From contig NC_049982.1 of NCBI RefSeq assembly GCF_000003815.2, positions 22,079,978 to 22,143,977 on the forward strand: a stretch of 64,000 nt of DNA, given 5' to 3'. Positions 62,401 through 64,000 of this stretch are shown one piece after another (within the stretch, counting starts at the first letter, position 1; the number at the start of each line of letters is the position of its first letter). This DNA comes from Branchiostoma floridae (lineage: Eukaryota; Chordata; Leptocardii; Amphioxiformes; Branchiostomatidae). The notes under the pieces were generated by a model. That model was not told the DNA's origin and ran no database searches. It saw only the letters and a program-made list of their open reading frames with translations. The position numbers and the translations under genes were made by a program.

Positions 62401-64000
62401 GATTGTGTTGAAATTCCCTCTCTGTGCTCCTGTGAAGAAATACTCATCTCCATCTCATATGACTCTCATGAAGTGATCACTGAAGTTCCCCATCTGGTAG
62501 GGGTTAGATGTGCTTGCGCTTGTGTCTTTACAAACTACACCTGACAGATATGATTATAATGGAAGTCCCTGTCACTACAATGAATGATCTTTCCTTTTTT
62601 TCTTCCCTTTTCAAACCTTCATTTCAAACTTTACATCATTCTCTATCAAACTTGTCATCTTACCTGAGAGCAATCCCAGCATCCTCCAGCAGCACTCCAT
62701 AGTCCCTTGCAATCTTCTTGTTAAAGTCAGACAGCAGTGCTATCTTCATCTCTCCCAGGCCTCCTTGCTGCAGGGATGGGTAAACAAGAATATGCTAGTA
62801 AGGTTATTAACCAAGGTGGCAACCTGAGTCAAAAGCCAGGTTACACCATCAACATTTCAGGTTACCTCACTTCCAAGTTACAAATGTATTCTTAAAATTA
62901 ACCACTTATCCATGATCTTTTCTTCCAGTCACATGTAGCTACTTAAAAAATATGTTTTATCTCATCAAGAAATAAATGCAAAAGCTTATGCTCGTAGGTT
63001 TGGGGAAAATCGGTGTTCCAACTGCAAAATTTCAGGTTGCGCACTCTGCTACCTGCGTATAAAATTAAGTTGAGCCAAGAAAACTACTGTAACAGTTGCA
63101 TTTGCAAGTGTGCAAGTGGGTATTTTGAGCGCTGGATGTATTAATATCATTCACTCCACATACTTCCTGGGAGTGTTGATCCATGCCAGATGACTGAAGT
63201 GTGAGTCCGTGGACACCCCCACCACCTCTGCCTTCAGCTTCTGGAACTCCTCAGCCTTCTCACTGAACGCAATGATCTCAGTCGGACACACAAACGTGCT
63301 GCCGGGAGGAAACAAACACTGTGATTCCAAGAATTTCCACCACACTTCATGTGTAGTGAAATGTTTCGACAAGTAAAGTCCAATTTCCTAGCTATTCAGA
63401 TATGGCGGCAGAAAGTTTCACTAGCACAGTATATGAGCACCATATGAATTATGATAGCATAATTGTAGCAGTAGTATCTAATATAGACATAGCAAGACAT
63501 TACGTAGGCTTATCAAAACATAGGTACATATTGAGAACAATGTCAAAAGAAGATTCACAGAGCACATAAATAACACAAAGAAAGCCACAGATAGACAATA
63601 CCTTACTAATACTATCATCATAAAAAAATCCAGAAGTCACTTTCCATCAATACCAATTGGTAAACATTAAAATTTGTAGTCATATCACTTGTGACTTACA
63701 AATCCAGTGGATAAAACAAGAGGACTACATATTTTCCCTTGAAGTCTTGGAGACCGATTTCTTGAAACCCATTCCCAACTACAGCTGTACCCGTGAAGGC
63801 AGGTGCCTTGCAGGTGACAGCAGCAGCTACAGGCACAGGTGGCACTGGACACACACACAGAAATAACAAAGCTGATCAGCACTGGAAAAACACACAGCAC
63901 ACGTCTGTACCACACTGGTGTGATTCCCTCTGGCTAATCCAACCAGCTAACTAACTGTCTACAGGAACTTACAAGTCCAGGGGGTAGAACAGCAGCACCA
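59497..64000 (-). CDS. PRDX3: Typical 2-Cys peroxiredoxin, PRDX3-like (5' partial)
   Basis: Minus-strand exons are an end-of-window exon (to 63973), a second homologous exon (63700 to about 63844), 63160-63298, 62664-62767, 62004-62169 and 59497-59547. The enzyme reduces hydrogen peroxide and organic peroxides with thioredoxin. The peroxidatic Cys is in FVCPTE, the resolving Cys in [14 protein letters not shown] and the tail YFDKSS are the GGLG and YF motifs of eukaryotic enzymes that are easily over-oxidised. [22 protein letters not shown] and [19 protein letters not shown] are closer to mitochondrial PRDX3 than to PRDX1, 2 or 4, but the targeting peptide would lie upstream of the window. 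Junction phases agree except for one doubtful donor at 63160. A 1.77-kb transposon sits in the last intron. Confidence 0.88.
59940..61708. mobile_element. Non-autonomous hAT-type DNA transposon, 1769 bp
   Basis: Perfect 16-base terminal inverted repeats CAGCGTTCCCGCCAGG lie at 59940-59955 and, inverted, 61693-61708. They are flanked by an 8-base direct repeat GACCCACA at 59932-59939 and 61709-61716. An 8-bp duplication and CAG-G tips are typical of the hAT superfamily. The interior holds GC-rich blocks (GCGCCGGAGGCGCGAGACGA; GGGTCCGGGGGCATGCTCCC) and no frame longer than about 78 codons, so no transposase. It lies in the last PRDX intron. Confidence 0.9.
61761..61780. repeat. (CT)n microsatellite
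   Basis: Ten CT units just outside the hAT-type element, in the last PRDX intron. Confidence 0.9.
63700..63844 (-). CDS. PRDX3: Second copy of the peroxiredoxin N-terminal exon
   Basis: The minus strand is open and encodes [30 protein letters not shown] and [11 protein letters not shown], ending GAT TT before GTAAGT. The donor phase fits the next exon (C ACG TTT GTG TGT, giving FTFVCP). The acceptor is uncertain: CCAG before 63844, GTAG before 63826 or CAAG before 63804. The exon at the window edge (63973-64000) encodes the same VLLFYPLDF with the same phase but different third-position bases. Confidence 0.8.

Noticed and set aside
1-64000. CRISPR arrays, operons, prokaryotic promoters or rRNA/tRNA genes
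   Set aside because: The split genes show this to be animal nuclear DNA. The tandem arrays have no spacer structure, and no tRNA or rRNA sequence was recognised.

Overview
This is animal nuclear DNA: genes are split by canonical GT-AG introns, the intergenic space is full of small inverted-repeat elements and minisatellites, and there is one 100-base assembly gap (56885-56984). The gene set (a stanniocalcin, a failed-axon-connections homologue, a mitochondrial-type peroxiredoxin, an orphan class A GPCR and a FAM20-like secreted kinase-fold protein), together with MITE-rich repeats, most resembles a lancelet (amphioxus, Branchiostoma). The organism is an inference; no marker gene fixes the species.

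Layout. 37-3553 (+): the 3' part of a gene with two tandem FAM20/GASK-like kinase-fold domains, both lacking the usual catalytic Asp. 3554-8659: intergenic, repeat-bearing. 8660-13823 (-): a complete four-exon stanniocalcin gene with a TATA box at 13927-13933. 13824-26143: no recognisable gene; a foldback element, a roughly 600-bp tandem array (16900-18720) and a SINE-like repeat. 26144-31475 (-): a complete six-exon FAXC homologue whose introns hold several MITEs, a large minisatellite, a tandemly repeated splice donor and RE1/NRSE-like sites. 31476-41346: mostly intergenic, with a possible divergent first exon at 32250-32312. 41347-42936 (+): an intronless orphan GPCR. 42937-59496: about 16.5 kb without recognisable coding exons, containing a TTAA-flanked element, a LINE remnant and a 33-bp tandem array of RE1-like sites (54584-54935). 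59497-64000 (-): a PRDX3-like peroxiredoxin, partial at its 5' end, with a duplicated exon and a 1.77-kb hAT-type element in its last intron.

The genes are unrelated in function and share no pathway. The most unusual theme is repeated matches to the 17-bp REST/NRSF (RE1) consensus: one array of eleven units, a second degenerate array inside an intron of the neural gene FAXC, a near-match about 240 bp upstream of the FAXC start codon, and an isolated match in the stanniocalcin gene. Other points worth checking are the in-frame tandem splice donors of FAXC, the duplicated peroxiredoxin exon, and transposon insertions for which the window itself contains the empty site.
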